A stretch of DNA of 64,000 nucleotides, taken from positions 30,408,115 to 30,472,114 of the forward strand of contig NC_052018.1 of the NCBI RefSeq assembly GCF_015832195.1, written 5' to 3'. Both the position numbers and the translations under genes were made by a program. Each line of letters starts with the position of its first letter. The first letter of the stretch is position 1. This DNA is from Motacilla alba alba (Eukaryota > Chordata > Aves > Passeriformes > Motacillidae). The notes beneath the pieces are model-generated. The model worked only from the letters and a program-made list of their open reading frames with translations. It had not been told where the DNA came from and made no database searches. Shown here piece after piece: positions 37,034-49,366 of the stretch.

Positions 37034-39722
37034 CAAGCTCTCCTAATTAATTGTAGCTATAATGCAATCTGTTAAGGAGCTGTGTGATGGCAACTGAACA
37101 ATGATAACTGGCACTTGCTGATGCCAGATCATAAAAAGCTAAATTACGTGTTTGGTCGATCTAGTATTGGGGGAAGAAAGGAAAAATACCATATGTTGTT
37201 TTTAATCTTTTTAGAGTTGTTTAGTGTTCCTCTTAGGAGTACTTTCCTTTGCAGAATTCCTTTGTAATAAATTATTTCCCTTTCAGCCTGAATGCACACT
37301 ATGCAGTACCATATTAGACACTGTTTTCTTTTTTGATATATTGTTATGTAGCAAGTTTCAGAATTCATAGAAAATGAAAAGTCAAGGAAATTATATAGTA
37401 CATGATACCTAGGAGACTTACAGAAGGAACTCAGTCTTTCTTTAAAAAAAAGTTTAAGAAAGAGAGCTAAATTAAAGCCTTGAGAAGACACGTTCTAAGT
37501 CTGCCTGGGAAAGGACCATGAAGAGAGGCTGTTTGCCTGATAAAAATTGTCTCCAGAAGAGATTCAGAGCTGAGACTTTGAAGTGTAGGTGCACAAGAGG
37601 AACTGGAATGATCACATGGGCAAAGATACAGATATTGGGGTTCACTGTGAGTTACCTCTACATACTATGAGAAGGAAAAATTTGCCATTGTGAGAAAATA
37701 TGGTGGTGAGTGGATAGTAGTAATAATATCTTGCTCACTTTTAGTTTTATTAGATTAGGGGAGCATTGTGGGGATATCACCCCAGGAAGCTGCACAGATG
37801 GTAATTATTATGTATCCTTTTTATCTGGATTTAAGAAACAGTTTCTGCTTATTTCTCAAATTAATGCGCATGAAAGAGAAAGGACAAGACCAAAATCTTG
37901 CAGATATTAAAGTGGAAAAAAAAAACCTGCTGAGCAGCCACCTTTTTTGCAAACAGTGCATTTTGGAAAAGCAATAAAACAACCAACATGGGCATACATC
38001 ACTACTGTAGAGGTTTCATTCTTAGTAAGGGCAAGTTTATCCATAAATTGTAGTGAGAAGAATATTGCTGCTTAATCAGAACCACAAAAAGAAAGAAAAC
38101 ACACATGAAAGACGATAAGTGGTTTTAATATCAACATTTGATTTTTCAGGGAGAAACTCCTGACCTGCAGGGCCCCCCCTTAGTTCTCCAGATTTGAGGC
38201 ACCAAGAGGGATCCTTTGGGTTTTTTGCTGAGGTCCTTTTGTGAGCAAGGCACTGAGAGTGCTGCGTGGCCTGTATAGCAAAGGGGGTCAGGCCCTCCTG
38301 AGTGATGCTGTGGAGTTGTGGAGATTTCCAGCAACCTCCACTGTGCGCTATCATTTAGCTAGGGCAAGGGGGACACTGCCTGTGCGACCATTGTCTCTGC
38401 ACCCTCCATTTTACCAGACCACTGATCGGAAAACCTCTGTCAAAACTCTCTTGAAGTTCTATTTAGAGTTTTCTTTTCACAAGACAGCACTTGCTTTGGA
38501 TGGAAAATTTATGTTTTTTTCTCTTCCCTCTGAAGACTAAATGGCAAAACATTTTGGCCAGATGTGTGGAAAAATTCATTTGGCACTGTTGCCAATGGTT
38601 TGTGGGAGTCACTCCTTGGCTGTCTCTTGCCTTTGCTGTCCTCACCAAGTTGCCGGATGACGGTGTCTCCTGAAATGCACTGTGGCAACGGGTCTGCTTT
38701 GGCATCTCTGCAAAGAAGAGAGAGTGCATGAGGGAAGAACCTGGCTCCAGGAGCAAGCACTGGAGAGGTCCTCTGCAGCAACATGTTTGGGCCATATGAG
38801 CAAATGTCAAAGTTTCAGGTCTGCAGATTTTATTTAAACAGATAAAAAGAGTACTTAGGAGAAAAAAAAAAAAAACCAAATCAAAAAACCCTTTCCAAGC
38901 AGCTGTGGTTAAAATTGGTTTTTTGCCTTTTTTGGGAGGAGGACAGTGAAAGAATCATCTTATCTCCATCAGCTCATAGCAATGCTCTTGCTCAGATGTG
39001 CTAAAGCTCATTCTCTCCTATCTCCTATGTTTGTCTTTGCTATAGACTTCCAAATGCAGCAGCAAGGTAGCAGATTTGATTTTTCACATGCTGAGATGGA
39101 CTTTTAATTTTCTATTTCCTAGCAACTGCCTATATCAACAACTACCAGATGAGCAGTAAAACTGAGCTTGAGAACTAAAAGCAAATTGACATTGTAAATA
39201 AATAGGTTTTGGACCTGAAGTGGTTTAAGAGAAGCAAGAGTTAAATCCAAATGATCCGAATGGAAATAATTGGCTTTTCCTTTCATGAAATGCATATAGG
39301 TAGCAGAGGAAAGAACTAAGTCCAGCCATCATTTCCTAGCAGCATTCAATAATTTTCACAATTTTATCTGCAAAATTAATCAAGTTTAGTTATTTCACAA
39401 GTACAGAAATACTGCATATTTTTACTCATATCATTTTGCTTATAGTTTTTCCATATGTGTTTGTGCTCTCAGTTTCCACATTTGCTTCTCAGCTCACCCA
39501 TCTTGGCCGTGGTGCTGCTGCATCATCCATGCCAACCTCACAAGTACATCCATACTTCTGGCTCTGAGCTCTTTGAGGAAATTGACTTTTCTCCTCCTCA
39601 TGTCATGCCTGAAAGTCTTCCCTGCCTGCGGATGTGAGGAGATCACAACGATGGGTTTTTAAGATTCTGTAATGCATAAAGACATGGAGACTTTATCCTC
39701 TAAATTTCCCTGCTTCCTTACA
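37034..39722. other. Intergenic, nothing recognised
   Basis: No gene, RNA or interspersed repeat is recognised. Open frames reach 138 codons (38463-38879 minus) and look like chance translations. Confidence 0.5.
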
Positions 39723-39935
39723 GATCATAAAATCACAGAATAATAAGCTGGAAAAAAACATCCAAGATCATGAAGTCCAACCTTTAACCAAATATCACAG
39801 TGTCAAGTAAACTATATCTCAAAGTGCCATGTCTACTTTTTTTTTTTTAATACTTTTAAATACTTCCAGGGGTAGTGACTTCACCATTTCCCTGGGCAGC
39901 CTGTTCCAAATTTGTCACTTATTAGCACAAAAATC
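39723..39935 (-). mobile_element. CR1 LINE 3' end, antisense
   Basis: On the plus strand the order is reversed CR1. GATCATAAAATCACAGAATA comes first, then a TCCAAGATCATGAAGTCCAAC block and AAGTGCCATGTCTAC. It continues TACTTCCAGGGGTAGTGACT and ends CCCTGGGCAGCCTGTTCC. A T-rich run at 39838-39848 is an internal expansion. The right-hand edge is uncertain. Confidence 0.87.
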
Positions 39936-40071
39936 AGCATTAGCAAGTAGGCCTATGCTTAATAAAGGGAGTGTGTATCTCCCAAGTTTAAAAATTTCTC
40001 TCAGCCATTACTAGTATGTCAGCAATCAATAAGCCTAGCAATCAATAGTATAGCATCTATCAATAGTATAG

Positions 40072-40407
40072 CTGCAATCAGCTAGAGTGACCATCAGTAT
40101 TTTAGCAGTAGCCAAGGAGGTTACTAAAAATTCTTCAGTAGTAAAGCAACCTATCAATATAGCAGCAGATATACTTATTGTAGATTACTTATATGAACAT
40201 ATAACATCAATATTAAGCAAATTAGAAGGGGAAAAACTGTTCAAACAGTTGGGAGGACAAATCATACGAACCCCAGAAGGGGGCCCAAAGGGAACCAACA
40301 ATGTAACAGAGATGGAAGTCTTACTTCAGAGATTTGGGTCAGTAAGGCACCCCAACGACAGTCCAAGATTTCATAAAAGGTTCATGTGGAGAATTCAAGC
40401 TGTTTAG
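40072..40407 (+). pseudogene. Unidentified open frame of 111 codons, possible gene or retroelement remnant
   Basis: A plus-strand frame opens after a stop at 40069 and runs to TAG at 40405. It begins LQSARVTISILAVAKEVTKN and later contains KQPINIAADILIVDYLYEHI, ITSILSKLEGEKLFKQLGG and NNVTEMEVLLQRFGSVRH. The composition is protein-like, with amphipathic spacing, charged surface and NxS/NxT sequons (KNSS, NNVT), rather than the serine/leucine/cysteine-rich look of chance frames nearby. There is no ATG at the start. I do not recognise the family; a faint likeness to the stalk region of adhesion receptors is not enough for a call. It lies directly after a CR1 tail and a stretch of degenerate CAATCAATAGTATAGC repeats (40020-40080). 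It could be a decayed exon, a piece of an old mobile element, or chance. Confidence 0.25.
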
Positions 40408-43400
40408 GGAATGAAAAGTATGTGCAGCGAAGGAAGTTGTCAGGGAGAAAACAGCTCCATTTTTGATAAAAAATAGAAGTAATTTTTGTGTCACAGATAC
40501 ATGAGTACTTAGGGCACCACCACTCTGAGCAGCCAATAAGTGTTAGTTGGTGGTTTTCATCTGGGGCAGATGATAATGTTTTCTGCTATTTTAGACTTTT
40601 TTTTTTTTCAAACTTTTATCATCTTCTTGCTGATAAAATAGCCAATGTCACATACTAATTCATTCTTTCTCAGGAGGTTTTCCCTTTTTTCCAGATTATT
40701 TTTCACCTTTTCAGATAATAAATTGCTGTTAAAGTTCCTTGTTTTTTGCAGTTATTGATGGTATCTCTGGGGGTTTCTGGTTTCTAGGTACTTAGGTGTA
40801 CTTCAAAGATGCCAAATGAGCACTTCTTGATGATGCTTCTGGTTCACAGGTTATAAGTCCCCAGGCTGGCAGGCATTTCCTCTGAGAGTATTTTTCCAGT
40901 AGATATTTTCTTCTGTTAAGTAATTTTCCCCCTCTAATCAGGTGGCCTTTATGGCTGTTCCCATCACCTCAACAACCTCTGTCATTGTTTGGTGACCACC
41001 ATGCTGCAAGTTGCTAGGCTTGTTTATGAAAGAAAAAATAATTATTCTGGATATTGTCTTGTCTAAAAGTATGAATGGATGTTATTTCAATTTTGGTTTG
41101 ATGTAATAAAAAAAAATAAGTAGGAGCTAGTTTGGAGTAGAGAAAAATGCTGTGAAGATTTCTGAGAAGGTCTAAATGCTGAATGCTGTGTCTGCACGAG
41201 TACAAAAACAGGTGAGCTGAGATTTGTTCTTTGGTTGGGGCTTTTTCCTCCATCAGAATATAAGTTGTGACTTTTTTTGCTTTATATTCTAGCCAAAGAA
41301 CTGTATAAGAAGAATATTACAGAAAATATTTTTGCCTACATTTTCCAATTATCCCTTTTCAAAAAGAAGCTGGATTTTTTTCTTTCTTTAATCTGACTTT
41401 TTGTGGGTAAAAAAAAAGAACATAGAAGTAGAAGCCCCAGGCTAAACTCTTTTACATGATATGAAAATGGAGAGTAAGACTCCCAGCTCAGGCCTGTTTC
41501 AGTTCTCTGAAGGGAAGGAAGTGGGATAGTGTTGCTCGTCATTTTGCTATTGCAGAAGATCTGGACACAAGCAGATATGGTCCAAATTTTGGAGGTATAT
41601 TGATCTAATTTCTACCCACAAGTGACCAAAAGCTGGGATCTGGAAAGTTAAGTTTAAAATAAATAATTGTCTTTAAAAGTGCCACATTTCATTTTCACTA
41701 AGCAGATTGTTAGATGACAAATGAGCAACCTTTGATGATTAAAAAAACGTGAAGGTAGGAAGGCCAAGGCTGTGCAATGGTCTGCTAAATCTCTCTCATG
41801 CTGTGTGAAACATCTGAGAAAAAATACTGGAGCGTAAAAAATAGTGAATCTACTTCTGTTTCTCATTCAAAAATATTCTCAGTGCTTCACTCCTGATGGT
41901 TGTCAGCTGGATAATGCTGCTGAATAATTGAATTTACAGATTTGGGAAAAAATAAAATTTATTTGGTAGGATTCCTTTTCAGAAAGCAAACAAACCAACA
42001 CTTATAAGAAGCAGCAGGATGTGATGCCAGTCAGAGTCATAGTACCTTGCATCAGACTGTTATCAAAAACATGCAGGTAGCATGCAGGCATCTTACCTTC
42101 CTGCAGTTCCATTAGCACAGGAGAGGATTACACTCAAACACATTCCTTGTGTTTGAACTCTTCAACAATTATCTTAAATGTGAATTTGAGTACTGGGTTA
42201 TTCTCTTTTTTGCTGTGACTGGGACTCAGATCAAGGGTTCCCTGAGTAAATCCCTCCATACCTTTACGGGTATGAGTTTCAGATCTTGATTTGGACTGCT
42301 AAAACTTGCTGATTTGCACTAAGGGTCCAGCAGTGCCTTTAGGTAGGTATCTATGTAAATAAAGTCAGTATGATGGATATTAAATAACAGGAACAGCATC
42401 TGAGTTTTAGATAAAGGATAGGTAGTGATTGAAAGCGGAGTCCAGCTTGGCTGTCTGAAGGAATTGGCTGAGTATACCAAATGTCATATTTCTCTTATGC
42501 ATCAAGCATTGTACCCCTTTGGGGGCACAGAAATGTCAACTTCCAATCTGTAAAAATATAAGGTGCCTGAGCCACATTCCATTTCAGTGTTAAAATTATA
42601 CTAATGAAAATGTATCTGATTTGCAGGCATGTGAGGTTCAGAAGCAATTTCATGAAATAGGTCTGTCAAAGTATCTATGGCGTAAAGAACCAGATTAGGA
42701 AACAGGTTATATAAACCATCAAGATTTTATCAGACCATTTGCCTTTTTCCATGATGGTATATCATGCTGGGAACATGGGCCACCAAGGAAATAAAGTTCT
42801 AAATATATTTACAGAGTGATGATGATGAAAAAGACAGTGCTGTGCTGATAAAATCTCAGAGGTAAGCAGGAAAAGATGCTTTCTGGTCACAGCGTAGAGG
42901 AATTCACACAACTGAGACCCAAGACAAGCTTAAATGAAATATTTATTGCAGCAGATAGATAAGTTTTAAAGTGCATTGTGTACAAAGCATTTATGTACAA
43001 AGCATTTCCAAAAAGTCAAGGATGAGTACAAGGCAATTGAACTGAGCATGGATCTCTAAGCAATGCTGGCATTAGTAAGACCCTTCTGTAGCTCTGAAAT
43101 ACAAACTTATATATAGGGAAATGATATATGGAATAGCTTCATTATTTTCTGTTTCATTTAATATTGTGTATTTTTCATTAAGTGAATGTGAAGCATGAGT
43201 GGCAGAAGCCAATGGCCAGGTTAACTCTAGAAGGGAGAACCCTGGGACCTTGTGTCCGTCTGATTGCCACCGTCCCATTTGGTGCCTGACAGGTCCTGTG
43301 ATGGTGGCTGAGGGGCCTACATGGAGGTGTCTTCTGGCTCCATACCAGGAAGAATGCCAGAAGGCTTACAGAGGTGGCGTTGGTCTTCTAAGCAACATGC

Positions 43401-44055
43401 AGGCAAGAGGACTGTCCTCTTTTCCATGCCTGCATTCAGTGTCACAGTGAGTCCACACTGCCACATCAGTAAGTCTAACAGGCTGTTTCACAGCTGGGTC
43501 TCTACACCATCCCCACTACCTTTGCACTTGAAGCCAGTGGGCAAAAGGACTTCCAGAGGAAGAATAAATATTTAGGTATCCATAGATGCTCCATAGGAAA
43601 CAGATATAGGGTGCAGTAGGACAGAGAATGAAGCAGAATGTGAAAAAAAAAAATTGGGGAAAGTTACAGTTTATTATTGATTTATACTTTGTCAGTAAAG
43701 CTACTTTGAGGGTTATGCTGTGCATACCCTTAAAAAAAACATACTGAATATAACAATGTTTCTGGACAGTGGCTTGCTCTAACTTTTTCTTAGAAAGTAG
43801 AGTGGCAGATAAGACAGAAAAATGTGAGATTTTTTTCCCCCAAGGTTGTTCTGCCCAGAAGATAAAAGCTGTAGATTCTAAGGAGGAAGAAAAAACACTG
43901 AAAATAGAAGTCAGCATTAACCCAGAACCTGAAAGCTGTACTTTCACATTGTACTGCAGTAGATGGTTTCTAATCATCAGAGAAACAATATATATGAGCC
44001 CCTGTGCAGCAAAATCAGCTTGTGAGGCTGCTGCTTTCTAAGACAGAAGATTTGG
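40408..44055. other. Intergenic, nothing recognised
   Basis: No gene or interspersed repeat is supported. A 153-codon minus-strand frame at 43516-43977 resembles nothing known. A short direct repeat of TGTACAAAGCATTT lies near 42980-43010. Confidence 0.5.
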
Positions 44056-44143
44056 AAAAAAAACCCAAACCAAAGCAAACAAGCAAATAACAAACAAACA
44101 AAACAAACAAAACAAACAAAAATATACAAATAAAAAACCAAAA
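44056..44143. repeat. (CAAA)n-like low-complexity stretch
   Basis: A-rich, degenerate CAAA/CAAAA units over about 90 bases. Confidence 0.85.
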
Positions 44144-47100
44144 ATACTCACCCCAAAACCTGAAACAACTGACAATTTGGGAAGAACAGAAATTTAACAA
44201 ATAGTTTTAAAGGAGCTTCAGAAGTTGTTGTTATGGGTGATATGCATAAGGCCGGGATGTGCTGATAACTTTTGAGATAAGTTCACCCTTATTCTTCCTG
44301 ATTAGAGACAGAAATCCAAAGTGGATATTTGTCATCCCAGTAGCTGCTGTGCTAAGGACCCTTTCTTCTGCCAAAAAGTCCCATTTTAGACGAAGTGGAA
44401 ACACTTTTGCCTCTGGCTGGCCAGGGAGCTAATCAAGTCATGACCTGGGGATGCCCAACTATGAGTCCCTGCTCTGGTCAGCAGTAAATGTTTTATACAA
44501 ATTGGAACCAGGTTGACCTGTTGATACTGAAATGGACTTCCTTTAGATTATCCTACATGCACTTTGTTCTGGAGAAGGCAGTAGGAGGGATTTGAAATGT
44601 GCTTCCCAAGTCCAAATAGAAGTCTTAACAGATGGTAAGAGTATTTTTTTCTTTCTATTCTTTGCACAACCTCCATCATTTTGACCAAAGACACTCAACT
44701 CAGATTTGGAAATTGGATTCATTCTAACTAACACAAATTTTAATGGAACAAGATATTTCATAAATATTATTAAGAGATTACATGTAAAGAGGAGAGAAGG
44801 CTTGATAAAATAATTAAAAGCAGACCTGAAATACAGAGTATTTGAGTTGTATCTTCATCCAGGTTTGTTCTCTCACCTTCCTACAGCAGATCCTTCTTTC
44901 TGTGGTTCACAGAAGAATGACCAACTACCTGAAATACATCTGGGGTTTAGATAATCCACTCAGGGTCTCCACAGGCTGTTGGACACCAGAATTGTGCTGC
45001 TCTGCTCCCTTTCCAGGTCTCTGCCCACCTCAGAAGGCAGGCATTTCCTAGCTGAGGTGATTTGATTTGCACTCCCATGAGCATTGTTTTCTGAATCTGA
45101 AGGAAAGAATGGTAAATCCTTGAACAATTGCTGCACAATTAAAATTTTTATTTTGAGACAGGTATCACATCTAATGTGTTGCTCCTCTAACAAGCCTACA
45201 GAGAAGCACCCAATACTGGCATTTTCTCTTCTTAACTAAATTTCTCCTGTATTTCCTGTCTCCAAGACCTAATGAAATGACATACAAGAATGTCTCATAA
45301 AGGGCTAACAAATTAGTTTTTCTGGTGTTTTCAAGGTAATGTGTGATAAACACGAACCACAGGTCTCACTTGAGTAATTTACCAGACATTGGGTACAACA
45401 AGAATTCCCAGGCTACTGGAATTGGACTGTCCACCATGAGAGTCCGCTGAGAAACACAGCATGGTCCCCTTAAACCACCATGGGCATTGCACAATTACAT
45501 TGTGTTTTCCATATGCCCCTGTGAGAGTTGGATGAAAACCTTTGCACTGTAATACTCATTGGATTTTGGTGCTTTATGTAAAGAAAAGTAAGATTCTGTG
45601 CTATGCCAATCCTTTTGGCAAAACAGCATATGACCTGGTTATCTTTTTCAGTTGGCAGATCAAGGTCTGACTGTAGTGGGGAGAAATGCTGATCCGTAAT
45701 GGAACTGGACATTTAGGGTCTGGGGTAACACTGTGGCTGTTTCTGCCTGAATTTTGTTTCAGTTTTGCAGATGTAGGAAAACTGGTGCCTGTTTGGCTGC
45801 CTTTCAGAGGACCATTAAGTGTTGCATGGCAGGCTAAAATTTACCTTTTATCCCTCTGTAAGTGTAATTTAGTGAGAGAAGCCACATTGCATTTCCAGCT
45901 CCTGGTGTACACAAAACAAGGCTGAAATTATGTTGGGGAACTTGGCTACAGTGATTTTTATTAAAGTACCTGCAATGTTAGGAAGTTCCACTGCTGTTTT
46001 AAGAAATCTAAAAGGGGTTTTTGTAAAACGGCAGGCTCACATAAACTTAAGAAGGAAAATGCACCTGTTCTGCTGCCGTAGCCCTGTGGCTGTGGATCTG
46101 TTCTGGATCCTGAGCTGCTTCAGCTGATGGTGACCGTGAACTCGTGAGCCGGTAGCAACCCTGCTGCTGTCATCGGTCCTCCATTTTACCACTTGATTGC
46201 AACTTAAAACAATGCCTTAGAATTACCATGAAAATAAACCTTAAAATATTCTTACAGAAAAACCTTAAAATCACAACCTTTAAATAATAACCCTAAAATA
46301 CATTTTACCCTTAAAATACGCCTTCCTTCCTTTTTATCATACATTTATTTTACAAAACTTTTAAAGAAATGATGATGCTTTTCCTTTTGCCATTAGGGAA
46401 ACCTGAAGTTTTTCTTTCTTTCAGAACTAAAATTGTTTTGAAACCTCTCTCACTTCTCTTCCAGCTTTCTCTTACTGTTAAGACAATGTGTCTCTTTCCA
46501 TCTTACCTGCCATTTCAGTCTGAAAAGTGACTGGGAAATTGCTTTTATCTGTAATGTGCTCCCTGTAAGAGTTAAGTTGAAATTAATTTTAGTGACAAAA
46601 ACAAGCTCCTCCTGCTAGAGCTGCCAAATTAACATGGCTAAGAAAAAAAAAAGTAGTCTATTTCTTCATTGGTATCTGGAAAAGAAACCTATTATATTTA
46701 TAAAGTCTTTCCATTTTTTCAGACTTACACAATTCCAGAGCCTGTTCATGTAAATAACAAACAACACAGGTCCTAGTTTTCATTTGTTTACAGATCTGAA
46801 TGGCCAAAATTTTGTCATCTCAGTGCTTATGAGCTTACAGAAGAGAATATTTTTCAGATCACAGATTGAATCTGGAATCAATTTAATGAATGGAGGAAAG
46901 AAAGAGCAAGCTGCTTACATATATGAAGCTGGGCAGGTTCAGTTCCAAATATTCCGGTGTCATTTTTATAATACTTTTCCATTAAGATGCCAACACTTTT
47001 TTAAATCTTGGAAGTTAAATTCCATAGCTTCACATTAACTTAGGTCAGGCCTTCACTTTTCCAATATGATGCAGAAAAAGAGCCCTGAAGTCTAATGTGG

Positions 47101-47744
47101 CATTACTGAAGGCAGGGGTACTGCAGGGTGGTGGAGTCATGGAGTTCCTGTGGGCACCAGGTGTCTCTCCCCCTCTGCCCTCTGGAAAGGAACCCCCTGC
47201 TGCCTTGTCAGGTAATGACAAACCTCATAGAAATGAAAGTGCAAAGAGATGGAATTGAGCATTGTCTTCTTCTTATACAATTGGTTCTCTAAGTGGGTTT
47301 TACAAGTTTTCCTGATACTGTTATCTTGACCTTTTTTGGCTTTTTTTTTTTAATGTAAGGTAAGGTATATGTCACATTATCATGCAGTGAATACCATAAA
47401 TTATTCCATTTTAATTTGCTAAATATAATGTAAAGTGTGCTTTATGTTTTAGTTTTGAAATCCTTTTAACAACTAATAGACAATATTTTAATATTGAATA
47501 AATTAATATAATTAATTAATTAATATAATGCAATTAACAGGAAAATGTTTTTGTTTCATAGAACTATTTACTCCCTATTCAAGTCATTAGGATTTATGGT
47601 TAATGTGTCTGTTGATGCTACTGTTTTATTGCTTTCATGTCTCTTTGTAACAAAGGTCCAGTTTTTACACTTAATTTCCCTTCTCAGTTTTTGCCACAAA
47701 GAATGATGTTCCATATTGTGTTTTAAGTGATGTGACTGAAGGCT
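44144..47744. other. Intergenic, nothing recognised
   Basis: No gene is supported. At 46235-46325 a degenerate CCTTAAAAT-type motif recurs five to six times, giving a T/A-biased patch of unknown meaning. Near 47495-47530 there is a short TAAT-rich run. Confidence 0.5.
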
Positions 47745-48240
47745 GAATCATAGGAAAAGGCACTCAGAAAGACCTCAAAAGATCACTCACTCCTACTCTG
47801 AGGAAGGATCTGTTGCATTTCTGACATGATTCACGATATTTGCCAAAATATCTGTTTTGAAAGTGTCTAGTAGTGAGGCTCCCAGGGCTTATCTGGTAAT
47901 GAAACCAGTGCTTCACTCTATTTCAGAATTTCTTATTGGGGTTTTTTTATTCTTATATCCAGTATGAATTCCCTTTCTACAATCAAGCCCACTTATTCTT
48001 GCCTTGTCTGCTCTATTCCACAAAGAAAATAGTTCTTTCCCTTTCTGTGAAACATCTTTTTTTCAACATGCTTGAATGCTATCTTTTTCCCTCAGACTGT
48101 TTCTCTGTACACTGAACATTTTAAGACTTTCACAGAAATCACCTTTTCTGGTTCTCTGATCATTCTTACCACTTCTCTCTCCAATCTCTGTCCTTGCTTA
48201 CTGGCTTTCCTGAAGCGGAGCGCTCTGAGCTGTGTTTGTA
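47745..48240 (-). mobile_element. Ancient, strongly diverged CR1-group LINE 3' region
   Basis: Read on the plus strand, landmark pieces occur in the right order for an antisense old CR1 (the group annotated as L3/CR1 in many tetrapods). AATCATAGGAAAAG comes first, then AAAGACCTCAAAAGATCACT. A GAATTTCTTATTGG block follows, then TCAAGCCCACTTATTCTTG. Next are ACATCTTTTTTTCAACATGC, CTTGAATGCTATC and CCCTCAGACTGTTTCTC, and last a TCCTGAAGCGGAGCGCTCTG segment. Many substitutions and small indels mark it as far older than the copy at 48920. Edges are approximate. Confidence 0.65.
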
Positions 48241-48859
48241 ACAGAGTTGAGCTAGCACAGTACAGTTTTAAATTGTTTTACAAAAACACCAATACAAGAA
48301 GAAACTCTAGTGATATATTCTTAAAAAAAATAAGAAAAGGAAGGAGTAAGAGGATATATTTTTGGTACAAGCCAAGCTAACAAGGAACCAAACAAATGAT
48401 TATGTTTTCCGGTTAATTCAATATTTACTGACCCACTCCCCAAAAAAATCCCATCTACAATGCAAATGCAGCAAATAAAATATAAATAATATTTCTAGAT
48501 TATGAGACAAGTAATATAAACTTGGCTGAAAAAAATATCTGCACTAAGTAGTTTTAATGATATGAGGAAAACAAAATAAGCAATTTCAGAAAAAAATCCT
48601 GTAAGAGGTGAATGAAGCCTGTGCTGCATTGGAGGGGCAGGGGGCTCTTCTTCAGTGAGAGAGAGACATTGTATTTCTGTTGTTAAGTATTAATGAAATT
48701 GAACTATTTATGGCAAGAGAACAGTTGTAACAGTTGCCAACAGTTGCTGTAACAGTTAAGCTGCCAAAATGACAAAAATTTTTAAGAAATACCTAGGTCA
48801 TTCTAGGTGACAGCACAATTAGCAGGAGAAAAGTTCAAAGAATGTGTTAATTCATAAGC

Positions 48860-48918
48860 ACATATATATATTTACGCACATATGCATATATACGTATATG
48901 TACATACATACATATACA
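48860..48918. repeat. TA/CA-rich microsatellite
   Basis: Degenerate CATATATA/TACATACA units over about 60 bases, ending where the CR1 copy begins. Confidence 0.85.
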
Positions 48919-49366
48919 GCCATGAAGATAAACAGGGTGCTAGAGCACCTCTCCTATGAAGACAGGCTGAGACAACTGGTGTTGTTTAGAATGGAGAAGA
49001 GAAGGCTTTGGGGAGACCTTATAGCAGCCTTTCAGTTCCTAGAGCAGGCACACAAGGGAGCTGGAGAGGGACTTTTACAAGGGCATTTATTGCTAGGACA
49101 AGGGGGAGTGGCTTCAAACTTAAAAAGGGTAGGTGTGGATTAGATATTGGGAGGAGATTCTTTGCTGTGGGAGTGGTGAGGCACTGGCACAGTTTGTCTG
49201 GAGAGATTTTGGGTGCTCCATCCCTGGAGGTGTTCAGGGCTTGGCTATAAAGGATTTTGGGCAACCTGATCTAGTGGGAGGTGCCCCTGCCCATGGCAGG
49301 AAGGTTGGTATTTCATGATCTTTAAGGACACCTCCAAACCAAAGCATTCTATGATTCCTTGATTCC
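48919..49366 (+). mobile_element. CR1 LINE 3' end with C-terminal coding remnant
   Basis: This is the best preserved CR1 copy of the window. It opens in the C-terminal part of the CR1 protein (LEHLSYEDRLRQLVLFRMEK, then RRLWGDLIAAFQFL), which is then frameshifted. The 3' region follows: GTGGTGAGGCACTGGCACAG, CCATCCCTGGAGGTGTTCAG, GGCAACCTGATCTAGTGGGA, GGTGCCCCTGCCCATGGCAG, and last CATTCTATGATTCCTTGATT with tail octamers. It is 5'-truncated right after a TA/CA microsatellite. Confidence 0.93.
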
